Source: Oceanisphaera marina
GTDB taxonomy: Bacteria; Pseudomonadota; Gammaproteobacteria; Enterobacterales; Aeromonadaceae
Length of the DNA stretch: 64,000 nucleotides
Assembly: GCF_014643915.1 (NCBI RefSeq)
Contig: NZ_BMKE01000006.1
Span: 11,107-75,106, forward strand
Direction: 5' to 3'
In this document: positions 33,992 to 42,802 of the stretch, in pieces
Layout: each line of letters starts with the position of its first letter
Position numbering within the stretch: position 1 is the first letter of the stretch
The notes under the pieces: model-generated
Databases searched by the model: none
The model's input: only the letters and a program-made list of their open reading frames with translations
What the model was told of the DNA's origin: nothing
Program-made: the position numbers and the translations under genes

Positions 33992-36259
33992 TTAGAAACT
34001 GTAGGTTGCCGAGGCGTAGAAGCTACGGCCGGGTTCGTTATAGGTTTCGGCACCGGCACCATAAATGGTGCGTGGGTCGCCTACGCCCACCGCATTACCA
34101 CGGCGGTACAGACGCTTGTCAAACACATTATTGATGCCTGCGCTAAAGGCGAGCGCATCGGACAAGGTATAACGGCCACCCAGGCCCACCAGAGCATAAG
34201 GTGAAAGTTGATCTCGCTCTTCGCCCTGTACCGGCTTGCCCTGGAAGTCGTATTTGTTCGGTACCTGTTTACCGTACCAGGTGACATGGGTATTCAGGCC
34301 CAGCTGATCGGTAACCTGCCAGTCCAGGCGGGAATTCAGGGTAAACTCGGGGATCACCGACAGCGCCTCACCGGTGGTTTTATTCTTGCTTTGCAGCATA
34401 TAGGTCATGTTGTTGGACCAATCCAGAGTCGGCGTAAGGCCCATATTAAAGGTACCTTCCAGTCCTTCTATAACGGCCTTGGGTACGTTGCTCCACATGA
34501 ATATATCTGAATTGACAAAGTTACCAGTTCCACCTGTGGCTTGCCCTACGGGCTGCAATCCGGCTTCCACCTTGTTGCGGTAATCGTTATGGAAGTAAGT
34601 GACTCCCGCCACTATGTCGTTGGCAGCATATTCAATGCCCAATTCGGAATTGGTACTGGTTTCGGCTTTTAAATCAGCATTACCTTGCAGATAACAAGAA
34701 CCCCCACCGTTCCAACAACCGTTGCCACGGCTGTAGAGTAGGTAATCTGGATTGGTTTGATACAGGTTGGGTGCTTTATAGGCACGGGCAATACCGGCTT
34801 TCAGCGTCCAGGCGTCATCAAGATAATGGGTCAGGTTCAGTGCCGGGCTCCAGTTATCTCCGGTGACGCTGTGTTTGTCGTAACGCAAGCCGGGAGTGAG
34901 TATGGTGCTATCGGTGAGGTTGATATTGTCTTCTACAAACACAGAGGTAATGTGGTCCTGCGCTTCTGGACTGCGATCTTGCGCCGCAACGCCGCCTACC
35001 TGCCCGCCTTCCGTGGTGCTTTGGCCGACCGAGTTATTGTCGGTAAACTTGCTCTGGGTCCATTCTGCGCCCACGGTCAGCACGTGATCCAGTCCCGCCA
35101 TCTGGGTGGGCATATTAAACTCGGTATGCGCCGTGTATTGATCCAGCACCGAGGTAGTCATGCTGTTATCGGAAAACAAGCCTTCGGTGCCGCCGGCGAG
35201 ACCTTCGTCTAACCTGTGGTTACGGGTATTTTCATACTGCATATAGCTCAGGGAGTTCCCCGAGTCGAATTCCCCTTTATGAGTCAGGGCGAAGCTTTGA
35301 CGATAAATAATATTGGTTTCTGCCCCAATATTCTTCTGCACCAGCTCCGAGGTAGCAACCAAGTCGCCCTGGGCATTGGTGGTGTAGTTATTGGTATTCT
35401 GGGTGTCACCGGTATAAATGTTGCCTTGGCGGCTGAAACTGGCGTCTAGGTCAAATTGATGGGCTGCTGTCGGCTGCACACTCAAGCGCAGTGCCAGATC
35501 TTTATTGCGTACTCCCTCACGACCCGCAGGGAAGGTGCCTCGGTAATCCACGCGGCCCGCGTCGAGGCGGGTAGATTGATGACCCCGGTTAATGTCCCAG
35601 TCATCGGAGTCGGTTTTGGCGATATTACCGGATATCCGTAACCCGACCTTATCGGAAAGCGGGCCGGAAACGATAAAGTTCAGCCGCTTGCTGGCGCCAT
35701 CGACTGAATCTTCTGGCTGCTCCATATACGCGGTTGCCGAGCCTGAAAACTGGTCGGGAATTGCCTTGGTAATGATGTTAACCACACCCCCGGCGGCGCC
35801 GTTGCCGTAACGGGCGGCGGCCGGACCACGCAATACTTCGATGCGCTCAACTGCTTCCATGGGTACCCAGTTGGTATCGCCACGGGTATCACGCTCACCG
35901 CGCCAGCCATAGCGCACCGCCTGGCGACTATTGACGGGCTTGCCATCGATTAAAATCAGGGTATTTTCGGGGCCCATGCCGCGAATATCAATCTGGCGAT
36001 TGTTGCCGCGCTGACCACTGGTGCTGTTGCCCGTCAGGTTAACGCCGGGCATGGTACGAATGACTTCCGACAAATCATTACTCACCGGCTGCTTTGCCAG
36101 ATCGTCTGCGGTAATAATAGACACTCCGGGTGCTTGCTTGAGCACCTCCTGGGCCGTTACCAAGACTTCATCCAGCGTATAGCTATTTGCGTCAGACTCA
36201 TTCGCCTGGGCCGATACGGCCAACGCACAGCTGCCAAGCAGCCATAAATATCTTTGCAT
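33992..36259 (-). CDS. fepA: Ferric enterobactin receptor, FepA/PfeA type
   Basis: This 755-residue TonB-dependent receptor has a signal peptide ending near 'AVSAQANE', a TonB box in 'LDEVLVTAQEV', a plug with 'IDIRGMGPENTLILIDGKPVNSR' and 'VLRGPAAARYGNGAAGGVVNIITK', and a barrel ending in 'YASATYSF'. The extracellular loop 'YLLYSRGNGC...GGSCYLQGNADLKAET' with its cysteine pair is characteristic of FepA. The length and sequence style fit FepA/PfeA closely. ATG 36259 follows AGGA; the frame runs to 36298 without a better site. It is convergent with the biosynthesis operon and shares a terminator with it. Confidence 0.93.
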   Translation of the reverse strand: MQRYLWLLGSCALAVSAQANESDANSYTLDEVLVTAQEVLKQAPGVSIITADDLAKQPVSNDLSEVIRTMPGVNLTGNSTSGQRGNNRQIDIRGMGPENTLILIDGKPVNSRQAVRYGWRGERDTRGDTNWVPMEAVERIEVLRGPAAARYGNGAAGGVVNIITKAIPDQFSGSATAYMEQPEDSVDGASKRLNFIVSGPLSDKVGLRISGNIAKTDSDDWDINRGHQSTRLDAGRVDYRGTFPAGREGVRNKDLALRLSVQPTAAHQFDLDASFSRQGNIYTGDTQNTNNYTTNAQGDLVATSELVQKNIGAETNIIYRQSFALTHKGEFDSGNSLSYMQYENTRNHRLDEGLAGGTEGLFSDNSMTTSVLDQYTAHTEFNMPTQMAGLDHVLTVGAEWTQSKFTDNNSVGQSTTEGGQVGGVAAQDRSPEAQDHITSVFVEDNINLTDSTILTPGLRYDKHSVTGDNWSPALNLTHYLDDAWTLKAGIARAYKAPNLYQTNPDYLLYSRGNGCWNGGGSCYLQGNADLKAETSTNSELGIEYAANDIVAGVTYFHNDYRNKVEAGLQPVGQATGGTGNFVNSDIFMWSNVPKAVIEGLEGTFNMGLTPTLDWSNNMTYMLQSKNKTTGEALSVIPEFTLNSRLDWQVTDQLGLNTHVTWYGKQVPNKYDFQGKPVQGEERDQLSPYALVGLGGRYTLSDALAFSAGINNVFDKRLYRRGNAVGVGDPRTIYGAGAETYNEPGRSFYASATYSF

Positions 36260-36287
36260 ATTACCAATATCCTTAAAGGTAGTAGTT

Positions 36288-36303
36288 CTTATTCTCAAAT
36301 AAG
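36288..36303. promoter_or_regulatory. Possible Fur site of the FepA-like gene
   Basis: CTTATT-N4-AATAAG is a perfect 6-bp inverted repeat in AT-rich DNA, about 30-45 bp upstream of the fepA ATG on the minus strand. It fits a degenerate Fur box, less well than the site at 36459. Confidence 0.4.
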
Positions 36304-36458
36304 TGCATCATCTATAAAAAGCAACATCACCGGTGGCATTGTTGATATAGGTAAGCACTGGCGCAGCATCCATGGCGAAGGCTGTCAGCAGCACCTCTGT
36401 GCACCAGGTTCGACCAAAGCCGCCGTTGGCATTCAGAGAAAATTCAGTTCCGTATAGT

Positions 36459-36479
36459 AAATGATAGTTAGTATCATTT
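36459..36479. promoter_or_regulatory. Fur box upstream of the secreted esterase
   Basis: AAATGATA-N5-TATCATTT is a perfect 8-bp inverted repeat with the Fur core TGATA/TATCA, 66 bp before the esterase ATG. It may also act on fepA, whose start is 200 bp away on the other strand. Confidence 0.8.
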
Positions 36480-36544
36480 GCAATTCGTTTGTGTCAGTTA
36501 CCCGATCATGACTGCGGCACATTCCACGAAAAATTGGGGAAATA

Positions 36545-37393
36545 ATGAGATATTGCGCACTATTGATCATGAGCCTGTTTTTGGTGATGCCGGGCTCGGC
36601 GTTGGCGGTAGACAAGGAAGCGGTAAAAGCGGAGCCGATGCCGGTTGAAAAAACGTCCTGTTACTATCGATTCGAGGGCTTTGCTTTAACCTCGCTCGAT
36701 CAACAAAGGCACTATCAGATTGTGATAAGTATTCCCAAGGCTCCTATTCCCGAACAGGGATATCCCGTGCTGTATATGCTGGATGGCAATGCGGCATTGG
36801 CGGCGTTGAATGAACAGGATTTTAGTCGCCTGAAGGGCGGCGATTGGCCGGTGATTGTGACGCTGGGTTACCAGCACAATGCTCAACCCGCTCGTGCTTA
36901 TGACTACACGCCCACCGCGAAAAGTGCGCAATACGGCGGGGCAGAGGCGTTTTGGCAGTTTGTTGAACAGGAGGTAAAGCCACGCGTGGCGAAACGTATT
37001 CAGCTGGATGCTGGCCGTCAATCTTTGTGGGGCCATTCATTTGGCGGGTTATTTGTGCTGCATACCTTGTTTAATCACCCTGAAAGCTTTCAGAGTTATA
37101 TTGCGGTCGACCCGTCCTTGTGGTGGCAGCAGGGGCAAATATTGAACGACGAAGCCTCTTATAAGCAGCGAAAGCAGCGGCCGAACGGCCACGTATTGAT
37201 TCAACGCAGTGCATCGCATCGTGAAGGCAGCACCTTGCCAGAAGACGCCACACGGCGTTTGGCTAAACGTTTAAGCCAGTTGCCAGAATTAACCGTGCAG
37301 TATTATGACTATTTTCAACATCATCATGGCAGCGTCAGAGCCGCCTCTATTCCCTCGGCGCTACGTATGGCGCAGGGCATAGAGCAGCAATAA
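36545..37393 (+). CDS. Secreted siderophore esterase, IroE-like
   Basis: This 282-residue alpha/beta hydrolase of the same superfamily as the 33094 gene has a signal peptide ('MRYCALLIMSLFLVMPGSALA', cut before VDKE). The nucleophile is in 'LWGHSFGGLFVLHTLF', the WW motif in 'VDPSLWWQQGQI', and the C-terminal His in 'DYFQHHHGSV'. IroE-type enzymes linearise enterobactin trilactones in the periplasm. A perfect Fur box lies upstream. With the cytoplasmic esterase it gives the cell two cleavage sites for the trilactone. A small ATCCCC hairpin follows the stop. Confidence 0.82.
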   Translation: MRYCALLIMSLFLVMPGSALAVDKEAVKAEPMPVEKTSCYYRFEGFALTSLDQQRHYQIVISIPKAPIPEQGYPVLYMLDGNAALAALNEQDFSRLKGGDWPVIVTLGYQHNAQPARAYDYTPTAKSAQYGGAEAFWQFVEQEVKPRVAKRIQLDAGRQSLWGHSFGGLFVLHTLFNHPESFQSYIAVDPSLWWQQGQILNDEASYKQRKQRPNGHVLIQRSASHREGSTLPEDATRRLAKRLSQLPELTVQYYDYFQHHHGSVRAASIPSALRMAQGIEQQ

Positions 37394-37526
37394 GCCGACT
37401 TATCCCCGCAAAGGGGATGCTGGGCGTAATGGCCAATATTGGTTACAGTGAGGCATGGCCATGTATAGACATGATGTTAGGCATGACACCCATTGATGAA
37501 CCGGTACATTGAGATGAGGAAACGAT

Positions 37527-38396
37527 ATGACGCGTGAATATCACCCCCCCAAGGTGTGGACCGAACCCAAAGACGACGGCAGTACCTGGTCAAAAACCAA
37601 CCGGCCGGTATCGGGCGCCACCCACAAGAAAACCCTGCCCAAGGGCAAGCATCCACTGCAGCTGCATTCCATGGGCACCCCCAATGGCCAGAAAGTCACT
37701 ATTATGCTGGAAGAGCTGCTGGCGCTGGGGGTTAGCGAGGCCGAATACGATGCCCACATGATCAGCATTGGCGACGGGGATCAGTTTTCCAGCGGCTTTG
37801 TCGAGATAAATCCCAATTCCAAAATACCGGCACTGCTGGATTGCTCAACGGAGAATGAGATCCGGGTGTTTGAGTCCGGTAATATACTGCTGTATCTGGC
37901 AGAAAAATTTGGCCGTTTTTTACCAACCGATATTGCCGAACGCACCGAGACTCTGAACTGGCTGTTTTGGCTACAGGGTTCGGCACCGTATCTGGGCGGC
38001 GGCTTTGGCCATTTTTATGCCTATGCGCCGGTAAAGATAGAGTACGCCATTAACCGCTTTACCATGGAAGCCAAGCGACAGCTCGATATGCTGGACAAGC
38101 AACTGGCAGAGAACCCCTATATTGCCGGAGACCAATACAGCATTGCCGATATCGCCATCTGGCCCTGGTATGGCAATCTGGTGCTGGGCCGGGCATACGA
38201 TGCCGCCGAGTTTATCGATGCCGCCAGTTACACTCACGTGCTGCGCTGGGCGAAAGAGATTGCTGCACGGCCCGCCGTACAAAGAGGGCGCATCGTCAAT
38301 CGCACCAGCGACCAGCCGGGCGAGGCACTGGCCGAGCGCCACTGTGCTGCAGACATCGATGCCGTGTTGGCGCAAAAAGTGGCGAAAAAAGTCTGA
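37527..38396 (+). CDS. yghU: Glutathione S-transferase family disulfide-bond reductase, YghU type
   Basis: This 289-residue protein has the normal YghU length and is homologous over the whole sequence pattern. The N-terminal extension reads 'YHPPKVWTEPKDDGSTWSKTNRPVSGAT', the thioredoxin-like domain 'LQLHSMGTPNGQKVTIMLEELLALG', the glutathione site 'NPNSKIPALLD' and 'VFESGNILLYLAEKFGRFLP', and the helical domain 'QYSIADIAIWPWYG'. GAGGAAAC precedes the ATG. E. coli YghU has disulfide-bond oxidoreductase activity and binds two glutathiones. It is a single-gene unit with its own terminator. Confidence 0.92.
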   Translation: MTREYHPPKVWTEPKDDGSTWSKTNRPVSGATHKKTLPKGKHPLQLHSMGTPNGQKVTIMLEELLALGVSEAEYDAHMISIGDGDQFSSGFVEINPNSKIPALLDCSTENEIRVFESGNILLYLAEKFGRFLPTDIAERTETLNWLFWLQGSAPYLGGGFGHFYAYAPVKIEYAINRFTMEAKRQLDMLDKQLAENPYIAGDQYSIADIAIWPWYGNLVLGRAYDAAEFIDAASYTHVLRWAKEIAARPAVQRGRIVNRTSDQPGEALAERHCAADIDAVLAQKVAKKV

Positions 38397-38409
38397 TCAA
38401 AAAAACAGC

Positions 38410-38445
38410 AGAATAAAAAAGCGCCGTGAGGCGCTTTTTTATTCT
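38410..38445. terminator. Bidirectional terminator after yghU
   Basis: AGAATAAAAAAGCGCC pairs perfectly with GGCGCTTTTTTATTCT around a GTGA loop, a 16-bp stem with A/T runs on both sides. Confidence 0.9.
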
Positions 38446-38574
38446 GGGTACTAACATAACTCCAGCCTTGTTGCCGGCGCTCGCTCACTTGCAGTATGGC
38501 TGTATTGACTTGCGTATCAGGTTGCGCAGCGCAGCATAACGAGCTGTCGTTATGCCGGTGATCTTGTGCCTATT

Positions 38575-39921
38575 TCAGGCCATAAAATACAGTACGGAGG
38601 AAATCACGAGGCCGGAATACACCAGCATGATCAGACAATAGCCCATAATATCGCGTGCACCCAGACCCACTATGCCCAACAGCGGTAGCGCCCAGAAGGG
38701 CTGTATCATGTTGGTCCAGGCATCTCCCCAGGCGATGGCCATGGCGGTGACGGTAGGCGATACGCCCAGTGCCTGAGCGGCAGGCAACATAATGGGTGCC
38801 TGCACCGCCCACTGGCCGCCGCCCGAGGGGACAAACACGTTGACCAGGCCGGCGCTTAAAAAGGCTAGCAGTGGAAAGGTGTCGGCGGTGGACCAGGAAA
38901 TAAAGGTTTCGGTGATCTGGCGGCCCAGAGAAACTCCCTCGCTGTTGGCGCCCATCATCATGCCCATGATGCCGGCATAAAAGGGAAACAGCAGCACTAT
39001 GCCGCTGATGCCACGTACGCTTTCATCCACGGTGCGCATATAGCGTTCGGGCGTGCCATGTAATAGCAACCCGGCAAACAGGAAGATGGCGATCACTATG
39101 TCCAGCCCCAGCACAAAACCCTTGCTGCTGAAATGGTTGAACAGATACACCGCGGCCATGGCCACCAACGCAAGCCCCAATAAACGGCTGTCGTCCAGCC
39201 GCTGGGCGGGGGTGTCGCGTTTGGGGCGCTCGGTACGGGATTCTATCAGCTTGGCCGGATCGGCTACTTTGGGGTTTTGTCGTGGGTGCATGGCGCGGTT
39301 AAGCAACGGCAGGCCGATGACCAGCAGGGCGATAATGGTCAGGTTATAAGTGGTAAACAGGGTTTGGCTAACGGCAATGGGATCAGACAAAACGCCATTG
39401 GTGATGCGCGCCAGGCTCTCGCCGCCGCTGGCCATCGACAAAGGCACAGAGCCAGACAGGCCGCCATGCCAGATCAAGAAACCGGAATAGGCAGAAGCCA
39501 CCAGCAAAGGGTAGTCCACACCCTCTACCTTTCGGGCCAGGGCGCGTGCAAACACGGCGCCTATTACCAGACCAAAGCCCCAGTTCAGCCAGCAACCGGC
39601 GAGTGCCACCAGGGTCACCATGATCACGGCTTGGCCCGGAGTATGGGCAAGCCCGGCCAAACGGTCGAGCAGGCGGTTAATTATGGGGGCAGAAGCCAAG
39701 GCGTGGCCGGTAACAAAAATCAGGCCCATTTGCATGGCAAAACCGAGCAGGGTCCAAAAGCCGGTGCTCCAATGTTGCACCATGGCCGATAGGCTTTGCT
39801 CGGTAGAAATAATGCCGGCCGCCAACACAAACAGGGTGAGCAGGGCGGAGAACACAAACGCCGAGGGCAGATAGCGTTGTACCAGATTCACGCTGAATCC
39901 AGTGATTTTGTTGAACATCAT
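38575..39921 (-). CDS. Short-chain fatty acid transporter, AtoE family
   Basis: This 448-residue membrane protein has about 12 hydrophobic segments and AtoE-family stretches such as 'TGFWTLLGFAMQMGLIFVTGHALA', 'GFLIWHGGLSGSVPLSMAS', 'VFVPSGGGQWAVQAPIMLPAA' and 'AWGDAWTNMIQPFWALPLLG'. AAGGA 5 nt before ATG 39921 sets the start among three nearby methionines. It lies downstream of the CoA-transferase pair on the same strand, so it probably imports acetoacetate or butyrate-type acids. A 120-bp gap with a CCGGTTAT/ATAACCGG hairpin (39952-39971) separates them. Confidence 0.87.
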   Translation of the reverse strand: MMFNKITGFSVNLVQRYLPSAFVFSALLTLFVLAAGIISTEQSLSAMVQHWSTGFWTLLGFAMQMGLIFVTGHALASAPIINRLLDRLAGLAHTPGQAVIMVTLVALAGCWLNWGFGLVIGAVFARALARKVEGVDYPLLVASAYSGFLIWHGGLSGSVPLSMASGGESLARITNGVLSDPIAVSQTLFTTYNLTIIALLVIGLPLLNRAMHPRQNPKVADPAKLIESRTERPKRDTPAQRLDDSRLLGLALVAMAAVYLFNHFSSKGFVLGLDIVIAIFLFAGLLLHGTPERYMRTVDESVRGISGIVLLFPFYAGIMGMMMGANSEGVSLGRQITETFISWSTADTFPLLAFLSAGLVNVFVPSGGGQWAVQAPIMLPAAQALGVSPTVTAMAIAWGDAWTNMIQPFWALPLLGIVGLGARDIMGYCLIMLVYSGLVISSVLYFMA

Positions 39922-40042
39922 AAGCATCCTTAATGTGATGTACAGCCATGCCCGGTTATCGTGATAACCGGACATGCAATAAACGTGAACGTATTTACGG
40001 GCAATGATCCGACGTCATTTAACCCGGTATTGGTCAATGGGT

Positions 40043-40708
40043 TTATTGAATATCAAAGCGCATTTCGGGTACCTGATCCGGCACGATCAGCTTGCCGGCC
40101 GTAAGGGAGACGATTGTTTTTACACTCACGCCCGGTGCTCTTTCTTTCAGGATAAAAGCGCCATCTTCAATTTCCAGATAGGCCAGATCGGTCAGTACCC
40201 GTTTAATGCAGCCGGCGCCCGTTAGCGGAAGTTGGCACTGGGGCAGCAGTTTGGATTCGCCATTTTTGGAGGCGTGAGTCATGGTCACGATAATGTTATC
40301 GGCACCGGCCACCAGGTCCATGGCGCCACCCATGCCTTTCACCAATTTACCCGGGATCATCCAGGAGGCGATATTGCCGTGTACGTCCACTTCAAAGGCG
40401 CCCAGCACGGTCAGGTCCACATGACCGCCGCGGATCATGGCAAAAGATTCTGCAGAGTCGAAAATGGAGGCGCCAATACGGGCGGTCACGGTTTGTTTGC
40501 CGGCGTTGATCATATCGGCATCCAGCTCGGCCTCGGTAGGAAAAGCCCCCATGCCCAGCAAGCCGTTTTCAGACTGCAGCATGACCTCCATGCCTTGCGG
40601 TACATAGTTGGCCACCAGGGTCGGTATGCCAATGCCGAGGTTAACGTAAAAGCCGTCTTGTAATTCCTGTGCCACACGCTGGGCCATTTGTTCGCGAGTC
40701 AGTGCCAT
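40043..40708 (-). CDS. 3-oxoacid CoA-transferase subunit B (ScoB/AtoA type)
   Basis: This 221-residue beta subunit has the classical catalytic motif '[10 protein letters not shown]' with Glu47, and '[38 protein letters not shown]', typical of succinyl-CoA:3-ketoacid or acetate/acetoacetate CoA-transferases. The A subunit is 69 bp upstream. With the AtoE-like transporter downstream it forms a short-chain acid utilisation unit. The preferred acid (acetoacetate, butyrate or oxoadipate) cannot be fixed from sequence; AtoE favours acetoacetate or butyrate. Confidence 0.9.
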   Translation of the reverse strand: MALTREQMAQRVAQELQDGFYVNLGIGIPTLVANYVPQGMEVMLQSENGLLGMGAFPTEAELDADMINAGKQTVTARIGASIFDSAESFAMIRGGHVDLTVLGAFEVDVHGNIASWMIPGKLVKGMGGAMDLVAGADNIIVTMTHASKNGESKLLPQCQLPLTGAGCIKRVLTDLAYLEIEDGAFILKERAPGVSVKTIVSLTAGKLIVPDQVPEMRFDIQ

Positions 40709-40777
40709 TGCCTGCTCTCCTTGATGTTGATTCGGTCATTGCAGCGAGCAATAAGTTGGCTGCGCCTTGTTGTTTAT

Positions 40778-41476
40778 TTAGTCCTGCACGGTGCGTTTTT
40801 CGATGCGCTTTTCAAATTGGCCGCAGATAAGTCGGTCTACATAAATGCCGGGAGTATGAATTTGCGAGGGCTCAAGCTGGCCGGGCTCGACGATCTCTTC
40901 GACTTCGACGACCGTGATCTTTCCGGCGGTGGCGGCCAGTGGGTTGAAATTACGGGCGGTATGGCGGTACACCACGTTGCCGTAATGGTCGGCTTTCCAG
41001 CCTTTGACGATGGCAAAATCGCCGGTAATGGAGGGCTCCAGAATATGGGGGCGGCCATTGAATTCGCGTACTTCCTTGCCCTTGGCAATGTCGGTGCCAT
41101 AGCCGGTGGCGGTAAAAAAGGCAGGAATACCGGCGCCGCCAGCGCGCATTTTTTCCGCCAGAGTGCCCTGGGGCGTTAGCTCCACTTCCAGCTCGCCGCT
41201 GAGCAACAGCTGTTCAAACAAGGCGTTTTCGCCCACATAAGAGGCAATCATCTTGCGGATTTGTCGGTCTTCAAGCAGCAGGCCCAGGCCAAAGCCGTCG
41301 ACGCCGCAGTTATTGGATACGATAGTCAGATCCCGCGTGCCTTTACGCTTGATCTCGCTAATCAGATTTTCCGGTATGCCACACAGGCCAAAGCCCCCTG
41401 CCAGCACCGTCATGCCATCTTCCAGTCCGGCCAGAGCGGCCTCATAGCTCGCTACGCGTTTATCGAAACCTGCCAT
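40778..41476 (-). CDS. 3-oxoacid CoA-transferase subunit A (ScoA/AtoD type)
   Basis: This 232-residue alpha subunit has the signature '[16 protein letters not shown]' and the family stretch '[35 protein letters not shown]'. '[22 protein letters not shown]' and '[15 protein letters not shown]' follow. It pairs with the B subunit downstream. It is divergent from a LysR gene, and the promoter gap contains a 9-bp inverted repeat. It is unrelated in subfamily to the pcaI product at 1271. Confidence 0.9.
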   Translation of the reverse strand: MAGFDKRVASYEAALAGLEDGMTVLAGGFGLCGIPENLISEIKRKGTRDLTIVSNNCGVDGFGLGLLLEDRQIRKMIASYVGENALFEQLLLSGELEVELTPQGTLAEKMRAGGAGIPAFFTATGYGTDIAKGKEVREFNGRPHILEPSITGDFAIVKGWKADHYGNVVYRHTARNFNPLAATAGKITVVEVEEIVEPGQLEPSQIHTPGIYVDRLICGQFEKRIEKRTVQD

Positions 41477-41562
41477 CCTGATTCCCTCTTGTTATGGGCG
41501 ATTACCTGATGTTTGTTATTACAAAGTATGACTGAGTATTGCATGTGTTATTTATTTGTTAA

Positions 41563-41603
41563 GTTTGATTTTGTGATTGATTGATGAGTTCTACAAATCA
41601 AAC
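41563..41603. promoter_or_regulatory. Inverted repeat in the LysR / CoA-transferase divergent promoter
   Basis: GTTTGATTT (41563-41571) and AAATCAAAC (41595-41603) are perfect reverse complements separated by 23 bp, in an AT-rich divergent promoter. The spacing puts the half-sites three helical turns apart, as expected for a LysR-type tetramer's binding region. Direct evidence of binding is absent. Confidence 0.45.
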
Positions 41604-41654
41604 TGAGCCAAAAACAGTTACAGTTGAGTACAGTCTGGCAGAGTTAAGGAAAGC

Positions 41655-42602
41655 ATGATGACGGTAAAGCAATTGCGGGCCTTCATGGCGGTGGCGCAAA
41701 CTCTGAGTTTTGTTGTAGCCGGAGAGCGATTGTTTTTATCGCAGTCGGCGCTCAGCCTGACCATCAAGAGCCTGGAGCAAGACTTGGGCGGGCGCTTGTT
41801 TACCCGCACCACACGCCAGGTGCGACTGACGCCCGAAGGCGAGGCGCTGTTGCCGCTGGCCCGTCGCTTGCTGGTGGAGTGGGATAATACCGAAGATGAA
41901 TTACGCCAGCGTTTTACCCTGCAGCGAGGTCGGGTGGTGCTAGCGGCCATGCCGTCATTTGCCGGTAATGTGTTGCCACCGTTATTGCAGCAATTTCGCG
42001 CCCGCCACCCGGGGGTGAATGTCACCATTAATGATGTGATCAACGAACAGGTGCTGGATCTGGTGCGCGATGGTCATGTGGAGCTGGGCATTACTTTTGA
42101 GCCCACCGCCGATCTGGGTTTGGCGTTTATGCCTTTATATCAGGACCGTTTTGTCGCTGTGGTGCCGGCCAGCTCGCTCTTGGCTCAGCAGACGGATATC
42201 AGCTGGGCGAAGTTGCTGGTCGAACCTTTTATTGCCTTGCAGCGACCGTCGGCGGTGAGACTGATGCTGGAGCAGCACGTAAAGCAGCTTGTGCAGACAG
42301 GGTATTTGCCGCAGGAGCAAACGGTGCCGGTGGCCTTCGAGAGCCATCAGCTGGCGACCATAGGCCGTATGGTCGGAGCGGGGCTCGGGGTGAGTGTGGT
42401 ACCGGCCTTGTGTCGTGGGCAAATGTTTGAGCTGGGAGCTCATTGCCTGCCATTGCAGGCGCCTGTGCTGGACCGTGCCGTTGGCATGGTAACGCGCCGC
42501 GAGCACAAATTATCGGTGGCCGCCCAGGCCTTGTACGATATTTTGCTCGATTCTGTGCAGCCAGCCGCGCCAGATACCGGGATTGGCGCTACCTTAACCT
42601 AA
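41655..42602 (+). CDS. LysR-family regulator, probably of the adjacent CoA-transferase/AtoE operon
   Basis: This 315-residue LysR protein has its HTH at residues 1-60 ('MTVKQLRAFMAVAQTLSFVVAGERLFLSQSALSLTIKSLEQDLGGRLFTRTTRQVRLTPEG') and a ligand domain with 'GRVVLAAMPSFAGNVLPPLLQQFRARHPGVNVTI', the CbbR/CysB-like type of core. AAGGAAAGC precedes the double ATG at 41655/41658. It is divergent from scoA-scoB-atoE, the normal position of a LysR controller. The inducer is unknown. Confidence 0.88.
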   Translation: MMTVKQLRAFMAVAQTLSFVVAGERLFLSQSALSLTIKSLEQDLGGRLFTRTTRQVRLTPEGEALLPLARRLLVEWDNTEDELRQRFTLQRGRVVLAAMPSFAGNVLPPLLQQFRARHPGVNVTINDVINEQVLDLVRDGHVELGITFEPTADLGLAFMPLYQDRFVAVVPASSLLAQQTDISWAKLLVEPFIALQRPSAVRLMLEQHVKQLVQTGYLPQEQTVPVAFESHQLATIGRMVGAGLGVSVVPALCRGQMFELGAHCLPLQAPVLDRAVGMVTRREHKLSVAAQALYDILLDSVQPAAPDTGIGATLT

Positions 42603-42802
42603 TCGACTTACCGTTATTGATGATGATGGGGAGGCTGTTGAGCCAGGCAGGTACCGGCGGTACATTATATCTTGCTGGTAACGGGGAAAAATTAACCAGT
42701 TAGCTCTGGTTTCAAATAGTTAGCTGGATTTTTGTGTTATATTTAGCGGGTATTTTACCATGACGCTAACCATTTAGTGCTAGTGCGCAAAGGATCTGAG
42801 CA

